Shown here: positions 25,469 through 34,379 of the stretch, piece after piece
Numbering within the stretch: position 1 is the stretch's first letter
Layout: each line of letters begins with the position of its first letter
Assembly: GCF_006159205.1 (NCBI RefSeq)
Contig: NZ_CP040812.1
Span: 62,001-126,000 of the forward strand
Length of the DNA stretch: 64,000 bases
Direction: 5' to 3'
DNA from: Antarcticibacterium flavum
Lineage (GTDB): Bacteria; Bacteroidota; Bacteroidia; Flavobacteriales; Flavobacteriaceae
Made by a program: the position numbers and the translations under genes
Notes under the pieces: model-generated
What the model saw: only the letters and a program-made list of their open reading frames with translations
What the model was told of the DNA's origin: nothing
The model's database searches: none

Positions 25469-26254
25469 TTGCAGAGATCCCGATATTATTACCTGGTAAA
25501 GATCCAGTACCTTGGTTACAGGCTTCACGGCTGGCAGCGGCAGCCAAATTTTAAGACCGTGGAAGGCCTTATAAGGAAGACCTTAAAGTTTGTACTGCCA
25601 GATATAAAAACCAAGATCCTTGGATCAAGCAGGACAGATGCAATGGTCTCTGCCAACGAGGCTGCTTTTGAACTGTTTGTATATGAGGAGCCTTTGCAGG
25701 ATCTACAAGACTTTCTTCAGGTATTCAATAAGAATCTGCCGCCAGATATCCGCGCGCTTTCGATTGAAGAAGTAGATGCGGCTTTTAATATTATCCAGCA
25801 TCCAAAGCAAAAAGAGTACCTCTACTTGTTTTCCTTCGGAAGCAAAAACCATCCTTTCTGCGCCCCGTTAATGGCAAACATTCAGGATGACCTGGATATA
25901 GAACTCATGAAAAAAGGAGCTGCCATGTTTCAGGGAGAGCACAGTTTTAAGAACTATACTGTAAGCCCTTCAGAAAAAACAAAACTCACAAGGCTTGTAG
26001 AAGTTTGTGGCATTTCCGAAAACGAGCTATACACGGCAAATTTCTTCCCGGAAACCAGTTATATATTTTCTGTAAAAGGCAGCGGATTCCTCCGGTACCA
26101 GATACGCCTAATGATGGGAACTTTGATCCAATTGGGAAAAGGGGAGGTGACACTTCAGGATATTCAAGACAGCCTGAAGCCGGAGAGTGAGATGACTATG
26201 ACCTTCATTGCCCCGGCATCTGGACTTATATTAAATAAAATAGATTTTAAGTAA
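25469..26254 (+). CDS. truA: tRNA pseudouridine synthase A
   Basis: A 261-residue pseudouridine synthase that modifies U38-U40 in the tRNA anticodon stem. The N-terminal KIQYLGYRLHGWQRQPNFKT is the family start, and the catalytic aspartate lies in GSSRTDAMVSA (about residue 57). The second half contains EHSFKNYTVS and the C-terminal GSGFLRYQIRLMMGTLIQLG, also conserved. No ATG precedes the conserved part in any frame, so translation must begin at the TTG (25469) unless an upstream base was misread. It follows the DEAH helicase gene by 58 bases and may share its transcript. Confidence 0.9.
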   Translation: MQRSRYYYLVKIQYLGYRLHGWQRQPNFKTVEGLIRKTLKFVLPDIKTKILGSSRTDAMVSANEAAFELFVYEEPLQDLQDFLQVFNKNLPPDIRALSIEEVDAAFNIIQHPKQKEYLYLFSFGSKNHPFCAPLMANIQDDLDIELMKKGAAMFQGEHSFKNYTVSPSEKTKLTRLVEVCGISENELYTANFFPETSYIFSVKGSGFLRYQIRLMMGTLIQLGKGEVTLQDIQDSLKPESEMTMTFIAPASGLILNKIDFK

Positions 26255-26309
26255 TAGCCGTCCTGGACCTTTCCACTGAGGTTAACAGCAGAAAAAGTGC
26301 AGCTAATTA

Positions 26310-28415
26310 TTAAGAATCTTCCTTTTCCAAAACAGCCAGCGCCAATCTTATGGTTCCATAGTCTAATGCCTCCTGGAAATGTTCATAATAAGGCTTCAGG
26401 GTTTCGGGATCATCTAATTGTTTTTTAGCCTTTTTCACGGCTTCAAGGTCTTGCCGATCAATGAGCTTTTCAAGATTTGAAATTTCCCCATCACTATATA
26501 GTTTGGCCAGATGTGAATAGATGGTCGTCGAGGCCAGGCCTCTTTTTTGAGCGATCTCCTCCACACCTAAACCTTCCTGGAAAAGCTGTTGTGTTTCTTT
26601 ATAGGTATTGCTTTTTTTGGTTTTTTTTCCGCTTCTTTTCTTTTTACTGAAGGCGATGATCTCCTTGATGAACTGGTAACCATAATCCTGCATTTTCTTT
26701 TTACCCACACCACTTATTTGCATAAAATCCTCATCTGTCATAGGACGTTCTTTTTCCATTTCCCGAAGCGTCGCGTCACTAAAGATGTGATAGGCGGGAA
26801 TATCTTCTTCCCTTGCTATACGAAGACGCAGCTGCCTTAATTTTTCAAAGAGGGTGGAGGCTTTTTCTTCTTTCTCTGCGGTCTCTGCAGGGGTGCTTAA
26901 GATCTTTTCAGGAACTTTGGCAAGTTTTACCTTTTGATTTTCAAAAAGTACCTGTTTGGCAAGGGTAGTTAATCTTAAATGATTGTGATGGTGAAAGGCG
27001 ATCTCTATGAAACCCAGGTTGATGAGCTGGATAAGATATTGCTGCCAGTCCCTCCAGGAAATTTCGGCACCAACTCCATAGGTTTTTACCTTCTGATAGT
27101 TTTTCTCCAACACACCTTCATTCTTAGCACCTCTAAGAACATCTATAACAATCGTGATAGGCTCGCCACCCTTTAATCTGTAGATGCAGGAAAGAGCCTT
27201 CTGTGCTATTAGAGTACCGTCAAAGAACTGCGGGGGATTCTTACATATATCGCAGTTCCCGCAGTCCTCCTGTTTTAATTCGCCAAAGTAATTAAGCAGG
27301 ATCTTCCTCCTGCAGGTAACCGCTTCAGAGTATTGCTTCATTCGTTCCAGCTTGGCAAGCTGTACCTGTTCATTTTTGGCATTGGCGGCAAACTTCTGCA
27401 GCTGTACAACATCTGCATAACTATGAAAGAGCAGGGTTTGTGACGGCAGGCCATCCCTTCCTGCACGGCCAATTTCCTGGTAGTAACCTTCCAGGTTCTT
27501 TGGCATATTGTGGTGGATCACCCAGCGAATATTGGATTTATCTATTCCCATTCCAAAAGCAATGGTGGCACAAATCACCTGTTGCCGGTCATTGATGAAA
27601 TCGTCCTGTATTTTAATGCGCTCTTCATGCCCCAGCCCGGCGTGATAAGCTTCGGCTTTTATTCCTTTAGCCTTCAGCCTTGCTGCGATCTCCTCGGTGC
27701 TCTTGCGGCTAAGGCAATAGATGATCCCGCTCTCATTCTTTCGGGTTTTCACGAAATTCAGGATTTGTTCGAACTTTTTGATCCCCTGGCGAACCTCCAG
27801 GCTAAGGTTCTTACGGTCAAAAGAAGCTATATGTTTATTGGCACCGGGGATATTCAATTGTTGTGCAATATCCTTCCGCGTAGCTTTATCGGCCGTTGCA
27901 GTGAGGGCAATCACGGGAGTAGAGGGGAAGCGGTTCTTTAAATAGCCAAGCTGAGTGTAGGCCGGTCTAAAATCGTGCCCCCAGCTGGAGATGCAGTGGG
28001 CTTCATCTATGGCGATTAAGCTAAGGTTTTCCGGGACCAGGAGGCGGTCAATGATCTGCAGACTTTCAGGAGCAACATACAGCAACTTAAGCTCCCCGGC
28101 TTCCACCCGGGTAAAAATGTCCTGATGCTCAAGAGAACTTTGGCTACTATTCAAAAAAGCAGCAGGAATTCCATTGGCAGTAAGGCCATCAACCTGGTCT
28201 TTCATTAAAGCTATTAAAGGAGATACCACCAGGGTAATTCCCGGTAGTAATATCGCAGGAAGCTGGTAGCAAATGGATTTCCCGCCACCCGTGGGCATGA
28301 TGACCAGGTTATCTTCCCCTGCAAAAACAGCGTCTATAATTTTCTTTTGTAGGGGCCGGAAGGTGTCATACCCAAAATATTCTTTTAAGGTGCTTAAAAG
28401 TTGTGCTTCTTTCAT
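26310..28415 (-). CDS. recQ: ATP-dependent DNA helicase RecQ
   Basis: A 701-residue RecQ. The helicase core has FRPLQKKIIDAV (motif 0), MPTGGGKSICYQLPA (Walker A), the RecQ-specific IDEAHCISSWGHDFRP, TATADKATR, FGMGIDKSNIRWVIHHNMP and QEIGRAGRDGLPS. The RQC zinc-binding part shows CRRKILLNYFGE and CGNCDIC. An HRDC domain follows (about 520-610, FEKLRQLRLRIAREEDIPAY), then a C-terminal helix-turn-helix extension (about 620-700, GVEEIAQKRGLASTTIYSHL) found in a subset of RecQ proteins and in YpbB-like proteins. It unwinds DNA in recombination and replication restart. A TACCTTTG box ends five bases before the ATG. Confidence 0.96.
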   Translation of the reverse strand: MKEAQLLSTLKEYFGYDTFRPLQKKIIDAVFAGEDNLVIMPTGGGKSICYQLPAILLPGITLVVSPLIALMKDQVDGLTANGIPAAFLNSSQSSLEHQDIFTRVEAGELKLLYVAPESLQIIDRLLVPENLSLIAIDEAHCISSWGHDFRPAYTQLGYLKNRFPSTPVIALTATADKATRKDIAQQLNIPGANKHIASFDRKNLSLEVRQGIKKFEQILNFVKTRKNESGIIYCLSRKSTEEIAARLKAKGIKAEAYHAGLGHEERIKIQDDFINDRQQVICATIAFGMGIDKSNIRWVIHHNMPKNLEGYYQEIGRAGRDGLPSQTLLFHSYADVVQLQKFAANAKNEQVQLAKLERMKQYSEAVTCRRKILLNYFGELKQEDCGNCDICKNPPQFFDGTLIAQKALSCIYRLKGGEPITIVIDVLRGAKNEGVLEKNYQKVKTYGVGAEISWRDWQQYLIQLINLGFIEIAFHHHNHLRLTTLAKQVLFENQKVKLAKVPEKILSTPAETAEKEEKASTLFEKLRQLRLRIAREEDIPAYHIFSDATLREMEKERPMTDEDFMQISGVGKKKMQDYGYQFIKEIIAFSKKKRSGKKTKKSNTYKETQQLFQEGLGVEEIAQKRGLASTTIYSHLAKLYSDGEISNLEKLIDRQDLEAVKKAKKQLDDPETLKPYYEHFQEALDYGTIRLALAVLEKEDS

Positions 28416-28420
28416 TCCGG

Positions 28421-28428
28421 CAAAGGTA
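28421..28428 (-). promoter_or_regulatory. Bacteroidetes -7 box close to the recQ start
   Basis: TACCTTTG on the minus strand, ending five bases before the recQ ATG; the predicted transcription start would coincide with the start codon. Confidence 0.5.
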
Positions 28429-28569
28429 TAAGATAGATGACGATGTTTAAAAATGTATCTCGATAATTTCAGGATTCATTTTTTTAGAAAAGGCTCTTCC
28501 ATAAAACTATTTAAACCTGAAAATCGCTCAGCAGCCAAAACTTTTATATTTTTAAGGAAATTATAGTTC

Positions 28570-29670
28570 ATGGTAAAACGTACCAGGCTTCTCTTAAGGA
28601 GGCCCAAGTCTACAAAAGCACTTAATCAGCCTCCCGGGACTGTTACATATATTGGCAGAAAGGAATCGGCCGAAACAAGGCTGGAAGTCATAGATTACAA
28701 TAAAGAAAGTTTTGAGCGATACACCTCTACCAGGCCCGAGGATGCTTTTGATTTTGAAAATGAGAACAAGACCACCTGGATCAATATTGATGGCTTAAGC
28801 AATACGGCGGAGATCGAGAAACTGGGAAAATACTATAATCTGCACCCTTTGATCCTGGAAGATATTGTAAATACGAATCAGCGCCCAAAAATAGATGAAT
28901 ATCAGGATTTCATATTTGTGGTGGTAAAAATGCTCTATTTCCCAAAAGAGGCCACTTCGAAAACAAACGGAAACCTGGTAAGTGAACACGTGAGTTTTGT
29001 GGTTGGAGAGGATTATGTGCTTAGCTTTCAGGAAGCCGGGGGCGATGTATTTGACGGGGTAAGGGAAAGGCTTGAAAATGGTAAGGGGCGCATACGTGGT
29101 AACGGTGCAGATTATTTGCTTTTTTGCCTTCTGGATGCCATCATAGATAATTATTTCGAAGTTATAGACCATATGGGGGATCAGATAGAATTTCTCGAAG
29201 AGGACCTCTTTCAGAAGCAACCCAGTGATGACATAACATTTCAAATACAGGAATTAAAGCGAACTATTCTGCGCATTCGCAGGGCCGTCTTTCCATTGAG
29301 GGAGGTTTTAAGCAGGCTGGAGAAAATGGACACTAATCTAATACAGGAGAAAACAAGGAATTATTTTCGGGATCTATATGACCATATTACCCAGGTTTCA
29401 GAAAACATAGAGATCTACAGGGAAATGACCTGGGGCTTAATGGATATGTACATGACCACAATAAGCAATAAAATGAATGAAGTAATGAAGGTGCTTACAA
29501 TCATTGCTACCATTTTTATACCCCTCACATTTATTGCAGGGATCTACGGGATGAATTTTGAATTCATGCCAGAGCTTCAATGGAAGTATAGTTATTTTGT
29601 TCTATGGGGTATAATGTTGATGGTATTTGTGGTGATGTTGTATTTTTTCAGAAAGAAAAAGTGGTTATAA
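28570..29670 (+). CDS. corA: Magnesium/cobalt transporter CorA
   Basis: A 366-residue CorA-family channel that carries Mg2+ (or Co2+/Ni2+) into the cell. The large cytoplasmic N-terminal domain (about 1-300) includes WINIDGLSNTAEIEKLGKYY and HPLILEDIVNTNQRPKIDEY, as in Thermotoga CorA. Two C-terminal membrane helices flank the selectivity motif, YGMNFEFMPEL (GMN, about residue 325). The protein ends with a basic FRKKKWL tail. Length and order are normal. The gene is divergent from recQ, and the lactonase gene starts 13 bases after its stop, suggesting a shared transcript. Confidence 0.95.
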   Translation: MVKRTRLLLRRPKSTKALNQPPGTVTYIGRKESAETRLEVIDYNKESFERYTSTRPEDAFDFENENKTTWINIDGLSNTAEIEKLGKYYNLHPLILEDIVNTNQRPKIDEYQDFIFVVVKMLYFPKEATSKTNGNLVSEHVSFVVGEDYVLSFQEAGGDVFDGVRERLENGKGRIRGNGADYLLFCLLDAIIDNYFEVIDHMGDQIEFLEEDLFQKQPSDDITFQIQELKRTILRIRRAVFPLREVLSRLEKMDTNLIQEKTRNYFRDLYDHITQVSENIEIYREMTWGLMDMYMTTISNKMNEVMKVLTIIATIFIPLTFIAGIYGMNFEFMPELQWKYSYFVLWGIMLMVFVVMLYFFRKKKWL

Positions 29671-29683
29671 AAACAATAGTTCA

Positions 29684-30832
29684 ATGATCAAAAGGTTTTT
29701 ATTTATTGGTATCCCGCTCATTCTAACGGTCTCCTGCAAATCTTCGGCAGATGAAAAAAAGGATAATCCAAATGAAAAAATTACAAAGATGGAAGTAGCA
29801 TATATTGGGACGTACACGAAGAAAGAAGGTCACGTAGATGGGCAGGCAGAGGGAATATATACTGTTTACCGGGATCCTGAAACAGGTAAATTGGAGAAAG
29901 GGAACACAGCAGCAAAGGTTACCAACCCTTCATTTGTAAAAATGAGCAAAGACAAAGATTACTTATACGCTGTTAGTGAACTGGGCGCAGGGGATGCCCC
30001 ATCCGGTTATATTCACTCCTTTAAAATAAATGAGGACCATGGCCTGGAGGAGATTGGTAAAATTTCTACTGAAGGTTTCGCTCCCTGTTATATTGCTGAA
30101 GATATAACAGGCAATTTTATTTTTGTTGCAAATTATGTTGGGGGAGTGGTAATGCTGTATGAAAAAGCTCCTGATGGCAGCCTGATGATAAAGCAGAAAG
30201 TCACATTGGAAAATCCTGATAAATCCCATCCACATTCGGTGAATATTTCGGCAAATAATAAACACGTCTTTATCAACGACCTGGGAAATGACCGCATCTG
30301 GTTCTTTGATTTTGATGCTGAAGGAGGAGAACTCCTGGCAAAACCTTCTTCCCATATTCAGCTTACTGAAGGATCCGGCCCCAGGCATTTCGCTTTTTCT
30401 TCAAAAGGTGAATTTGGATATTCAATTAATGAACTTAACAGCACTGTAAGCGCTTTTGAAATAGGGGAGAACGGAGAGCTCGCTCACCTAATGAATATTT
30501 CTACTTTACCTGAAGGTTATAAAGAAGAGAACTCTGCTGCAGATATTCATCTGCACCCATCAGGTAAATATCTATATGCTTCCAATCGCGGGCATAACAG
30601 TATTGTTGGTTATAAAATAGAGGAAAACGGAAAGTTAGGAGTCCTTGCCCATACTTCAACCGGGGGAGAGACACCAAGAAATTTCGCAATTTCCGGTGAT
30701 GGTGATTTTCTATATGTAGCCAATCAGGATTCCCATAACATAGTTACATTTCAAATTGACAAGGCGACGGGTGAATTAATTAAACTGGATGAATTGCAGG
30801 TTAAGACTCCGGTATGTATAGAATTCCTTTAG
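29684..30832 (+). CDS. Lactonase-family beta-propeller lipoprotein
   Basis: A 382-residue seven-bladed propeller of the lactonase (6-phosphogluconolactonase/3-carboxymuconate cyclase-like, YbhE) family. An N-terminal lipobox (LILTVSC, Cys at about residue 18) shows that it is exported and lipid-anchored, so it is unlikely to act on cytoplasmic 6-phosphogluconolactone. Family repeats include VAYIGTYTKKEGHVDG, PHSVNISANNKHVFINDLG, GPRHFAFSSKGEFGYSINEL, DIHLHPSGKYLYASNRGHNS and TPRNFAISGDGDFLYVANQD. The His and Glu/Arg residues of the active centre are in place. An extracytoplasmic sugar-lactone or related substrate is inferred. It lies 13 bases after corA. Confidence 0.88.
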   Translation: MIKRFLFIGIPLILTVSCKSSADEKKDNPNEKITKMEVAYIGTYTKKEGHVDGQAEGIYTVYRDPETGKLEKGNTAAKVTNPSFVKMSKDKDYLYAVSELGAGDAPSGYIHSFKINEDHGLEEIGKISTEGFAPCYIAEDITGNFIFVANYVGGVVMLYEKAPDGSLMIKQKVTLENPDKSHPHSVNISANNKHVFINDLGNDRIWFFDFDAEGGELLAKPSSHIQLTEGSGPRHFAFSSKGEFGYSINELNSTVSAFEIGENGELAHLMNISTLPEGYKEENSAADIHLHPSGKYLYASNRGHNSIVGYKIEENGKLGVLAHTSTGGETPRNFAISGDGDFLYVANQDSHNIVTFQIDKATGELIKLDELQVKTPVCIEFL

Positions 30833-30919
30833 GATCTAAGATTCTTCTTTATTTCTAAACCCTTTAACTATTAGATTAGGGAAAATGTCTTAAATTAATA
30901 AGGCTTAAATTCAATCGTT

Positions 30920-31252
30920 ATGAGAGTTAGTGTATTATTGAGCATTTTCCTTATGACCGGATCTACGATTTTTTCCGGTTGCAGTTCCATGAGAGCCGGT
31001 GAAGAAGATGTGCGAACCGCTGTAGATGTTCCGGAAAGATTTAGTACTCCTCCCGGTTTGGCCTGGGGAGCCAATACCTGTATCAACCCAATTATAGACC
31101 CGGCAGATGGAACCGAACTTATTCTTATTCAATCGATGGATGGTTTGGGTGATTACCGTGTAACCGGTGGAAAATACGGGGTGAATACGGGAGAACTTCT
31201 CCGCCTAAATTGCCGTACCGGGGAAGTGGTGGGAATAGTGAGAGGCAGGTAA
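30920..31252 (+). CDS. Small lipoprotein of unknown function
   Basis: A 110-residue protein with a type II signal peptide: the lipobox TIFSGC places the lipidated Cys at about residue 21. The mature domain is about 90 residues and includes PPGLAWGANTCINPIIDPAD, TELILIQSMDGLGDYRV and LLRLNCRTGEVVGIV, with two cysteines that could form a disulfide. I do not recognise a family. The gene is preceded by 87 AT-rich bases after the lactonase and is followed by the long leader of the polysaccharide locus. A small palindrome, CCTTAGC-A-GCTAAGG (31274-31288), lies 22 bases after the stop and may serve as a weak terminator. Confidence 0.7.
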   Translation: MRVSVLLSIFLMTGSTIFSGCSSMRAGEEDVRTAVDVPERFSTPPGLAWGANTCINPIIDPADGTELILIQSMDGLGDYRVTGGKYGVNTGELLRLNCRTGEVVGIVRGR

Positions 31253-32004
31253 TAGTGAAAACCTTTTAACTTTCCTTAGCAGCTAAGGCTTCATTTTAAT
31301 ATTATCCTGGATTGCTTTATTTAATATAGCAACACTTTATTCCTTTTCAAGAGATCATTTTTACCAATTTTAAGTACCTGTTGGTAGGAAGAAATATTAA
31401 GTGAAGAACCCTTCGCTGCAGGGATTTTTAAAAGCATTAAATACCATTTGGTACAAATCCTTGTAAAATTAAGGTTATCTAAAAACACATAAGATGGTAA
31501 AACTAAATTAACCTTCTTTTGTTGTTGTAATAATTATCCTACATAATAACGAAATGAGAAGGAAATTAACAGTTTTTCCTACAGCTTCTTTCGTATAAAA
31601 ACTCTGACTATGAGTATCTTAACAAAATTTTGGGCTCTTGGTCGAAATAATTTTTTCCGTGCAAACTTTCTGCTTAGTTTTAGATTAATAAATTTCCCCT
31701 CACCCCACAATTAGTTCCCTACAATTTTTTGATCCCATATTTATATTGAAGTTTTTTAGTGCCGGTATGTTTCCCAAAACAAACATCGGGATTTGAGATT
31801 CAGGCTTCAATTGTTAATATGAACCATAAGGCCGGAAACACATTCCCCTTGTTTCGAAAAGCCTTCCCCACAATGGTTTGACAGGTTATAATTTCCCCAC
31901 TTTTTAAATTGGAATATTTTTCCGGAATCTCCTAAAATGGGACTCAGGACGGCGGAGCCTTATGCTTTTTCGCAACCTACACCTAATTTTCCAAACCAAA
32001 ATAT
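31253..32004 (+). other. Long structured leader before the polysaccharide operon
   Basis: About 750 AT-rich bases with no protein gene of normal size. Visible elements: the palindrome at 31274-31288; a hairpin CCG..ATGTTT (31762-31772)/AAACATCGG (31781-31789); and a nested cruciform at 31822-31878, in which AACCAT pairs with ATGGTT, AAGGC with GCCTT, and CGGAAACA with TGTTTCG. A GC-rich 23-codon frame ends on the gmd start. No TAnnTTTG box was found, so the promoter is not placed. Long leaders with stem-loops are typical of polysaccharide operons under antitermination control, but no NusG-like (UpxY) gene is in the window. Confidence 0.6.
31822..31878 (+). promoter_or_regulatory. Nested stem-loop in the gmd leader
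   Basis: AACCAT (31822-31827) pairs with ATGGTT (31873-31878); AAGGC (31828-31832) with GCCTT (31861-31865); CGGAAACA (31833-31840) with TGTTTCG (31850-31856, one bulge). Three stacked stems within 57 bases are unlikely by chance in AT-rich DNA and suggest a folded RNA leader element. Confidence 0.5.
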
Positions 32005-32008
32005 ATGA
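31937..32008 (+). CDS. Possible 23-residue leader peptide coupled to gmd
   Basis: An ATG at 31937 opens a 23-codon frame ([19 protein letters not shown]...) whose TGA overlaps the gmd ATG (ATGA at 32005-32008). The overlap would allow translational coupling or re-initiation. The start of the frame is notably GC-rich compared with its surroundings. There is no independent evidence for translation, and an overlap of this kind can arise by chance. Confidence 0.3.
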   Translation: MGLRTAEPYAFSQPTPNFPNQNI

Positions 32009-33117
32009 AAGTCGCACTTATAACCGGGGTCACCGGGCAGGATGGAGCTTACCTTAGTGAGCTGTTACTCAACAAGGGCTATATTGTCCATGGTATTAAA
32101 AGAAGAGCTTCTTCTTTTAATACTGAAAGGGTGGATCATCTCTATCAGGATCCACATGAAAAGAATAAAAATTTCATCTTACATTATGGGGATCTTACAG
32201 ATAGTACCAACTTAATAAGATTAATACAGGAAATCCAGCCAGATGAGATCTATAATCTGGCAGCTATGAGCCACGTGCAGGTTTCCTTTGAAATACCTGA
32301 ATATACAGGAAATACAGATGGTTTAGGTACCTTGAGGATTCTTGATGCTGTAAGGCTTTTAGGTTTGGAGAAGAAGACCAGGATCTACCAGGCCTCCACG
32401 TCTGAACTTTATGGAAAGGTACAGGAAGTTCCTCAAAGTGAGACTACTCCTTTTTATCCAAGGAGCCCCTATGCAGTGGCTAAATTATATGCCTATTGGA
32501 TCACGGTAAACTACAGGGAGGCTTATGGGATGTTCGCCTGTAATGGGATCTTGTTCAATCATGAATCGCCCATAAGAGGGGAGACCTTTGTAACAAGAAA
32601 AATAACCAGGGCCGTAGCGAGGATTGCTCTTGGACTCCAGGATAAATTATATCTGGGAAATCTGGATGCGCGAAGGGACTGGGGACACGCTAAAGATTTT
32701 GTGCGGGCCATGTGGATGATATTGCAGGCAGAGGAACCTGAAGACTGGGTGATTGCCACGGGGAAAACTACAACAGTCAGAGATTTTGTTCAAATGGCTT
32801 TTGCTGAAGCCGGCATAGAAGTAAGCTTTGTAGGTCGGGGAGTGGAAGAAAAATCCTTTGTGAAGAATTGTAAAAATCCGGATTATCAACTCCCGGTTGG
32901 AAAAGAGGTACTTTCTATAGATCCTCGATATTTCAGGCCCACAGAAGTTGAGTTGTTAATTGGAGATGCCACCAAGGCAAATACAAAATTAGGATGGAAA
33001 CCGGAGTTCGATCTCATGGATCTTATAAAGGAGATGGTGCAGGCAGATTTACAACGAATGCTTAGAGATAAATATTTAAAAGGAGAAGGATTTGAAACCC
33101 TTAATTATTTTGAATAA
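32005..33117 (+). CDS. gmd: GDP-mannose 4,6-dehydratase
   Basis: A 370-residue extended SDR that converts GDP-mannose to GDP-4-keto-6-deoxymannose, the first step to GDP-L-fucose and GDP-rhamnose/perosamine. Cofactor motif [17 protein letters not shown] near the N-terminus; ASTSELYGK (catalytic Thr/Ser and Glu), [12 protein letters not shown] (Tyr and Lys) and [20 protein letters not shown] follow. Length is normal (~370). It opens the polysaccharide operon, followed 33 bases later by fcl. Together they supply GDP-L-fucose to the glycosyltransferases downstream. Confidence 0.97.
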   Translation: MKVALITGVTGQDGAYLSELLLNKGYIVHGIKRRASSFNTERVDHLYQDPHEKNKNFILHYGDLTDSTNLIRLIQEIQPDEIYNLAAMSHVQVSFEIPEYTGNTDGLGTLRILDAVRLLGLEKKTRIYQASTSELYGKVQEVPQSETTPFYPRSPYAVAKLYAYWITVNYREAYGMFACNGILFNHESPIRGETFVTRKITRAVARIALGLQDKLYLGNLDARRDWGHAKDFVRAMWMILQAEEPEDWVIATGKTTTVRDFVQMAFAEAGIEVSFVGRGVEEKSFVKNCKNPDYQLPVGKEVLSIDPRYFRPTEVELLIGDATKANTKLGWKPEFDLMDLIKEMVQADLQRMLRDKYLKGEGFETLNYFE

Positions 33118-33150
33118 AAACTGGTTTGATTTTAATACAGAAGGTGCCCA

Positions 33151-34314
33151 ATGAAAATGAAACTTGACTCTAGGATTTATATTGCAGGTCATGAAGGACT
33201 GGTAGGATCTGCAATCTATTCAACCCTGAAAAAGAAAGGATATACCCGGCTTATTACCAGAACTCATAAAGACCTGGATTTAATAGATTGCCTGGCGGTG
33301 GAGGATTTCTTTGAAGCCGAAAAACCCGAGTATGTATTCCTGGCGGCTGCAAGAGTTGGTGGAATTGTGGCCAATAACACCTATAGGGCAGAGTTTATAT
33401 ATGAGAACCTGATGATACAAACCAATGTAATTCATTATTCCTATCTCAATGAGGTAAAGAAATTAATGTTCCTGGGAAGCACTTGTATCTATCCAAAGGA
33501 ATCTCCTCAACCTATAAAAGAAGAAGCCTTGCTAACGGGAGAACTCGAATACACCAATGAACCATATGCTATTGCAAAAATTGCCGGGATAAAGATGTGT
33601 GAGAGTTACAATTTACAGTACGGCACCAATTTCATAGCTGTGATGCCCACTAACTTATATGGGCCAAGGGATAATTTTCATCTCGAAACATCTCATGTTC
33701 TACCGGCTCTTATTCGTAAAATGCATCTTGGGAAGGCACTGGAAGAAAATAACTGGGAGGCGGTTAGGGATGATTTGAACAGGAGGCCAATTGAAGGTTT
33801 GGATGGCAGCCAGGGGAAAAAGGATATTTTGGAAATTTTAAAAAAATATGGGATTTCCTCCAATTCACAATCTGAGGTAAATGAAGGGGTAAAGGAAGTA
33901 TCAGTGGAAATTTGGGGTAGTGGCCAGCCGTTAAGAGAGTTTTTGTGGAGCGAGGAAATGGCAGATGCATGTGTCTTCCTTATGGAAAACAGGGATTTTG
34001 GTGATATTATCTCGCTACGGGAAGTTTCTGAAGAAAGAAACCAGGAAATAAGAAATACTCATATTAATATAGGAACTGGAAGAGAGATCTCTATCGCCCA
34101 TCTCGCTGAAATAACCCGGGTAATTGTTGGGTTAAGGGGCAAACTTCATTTTAACACCGATAAGCCGGACGGAGCGCTTCGTAAATTGACTGATGTTTCT
34201 AAGTTAAATGCATTGGGCTGGAAATATGAGGTTGAACTGGATGAAGGGATTTATAGATTATATAAATGGTATAAGTCGAGTATTTATAATCTGGAATTAA
34301 CGAACAGAAGATAA
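33151..34314 (+). CDS. fcl: GDP-L-fucose synthase
   Basis: A 387-residue epimerase/reductase that converts GDP-4-keto-6-deoxymannose to GDP-L-fucose. Motifs: [11 protein letters not shown] (cofactor), [21 protein letters not shown] (catalytic Ser/Cys), [16 protein letters not shown] (Tyr and Lys), [12 protein letters not shown]. It is about 65 residues longer than E. coli Fcl because of an insert at about residues 205-255 before the [11 protein letters not shown] segment; this longer form is common in Bacteroidetes. Met at 33151 and at 33157 are equally possible starts. It is directly coupled by position to gmd. Confidence 0.95.
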   Translation: MKMKLDSRIYIAGHEGLVGSAIYSTLKKKGYTRLITRTHKDLDLIDCLAVEDFFEAEKPEYVFLAAARVGGIVANNTYRAEFIYENLMIQTNVIHYSYLNEVKKLMFLGSTCIYPKESPQPIKEEALLTGELEYTNEPYAIAKIAGIKMCESYNLQYGTNFIAVMPTNLYGPRDNFHLETSHVLPALIRKMHLGKALEENNWEAVRDDLNRRPIEGLDGSQGKKDILEILKKYGISSNSQSEVNEGVKEVSVEIWGSGQPLREFLWSEEMADACVFLMENRDFGDIISLREVSEERNQEIRNTHINIGTGREISIAHLAEITRVIVGLRGKLHFNTDKPDGALRKLTDVSKLNALGWKYEVELDEGIYRLYKWYKSSIYNLELTNRR

Positions 34315-34379
34315 TTTATTGATATTTAAATTCCTTTATATTGAAAAATATTACCTCCTCAGCTCAAGATAAAGATATA

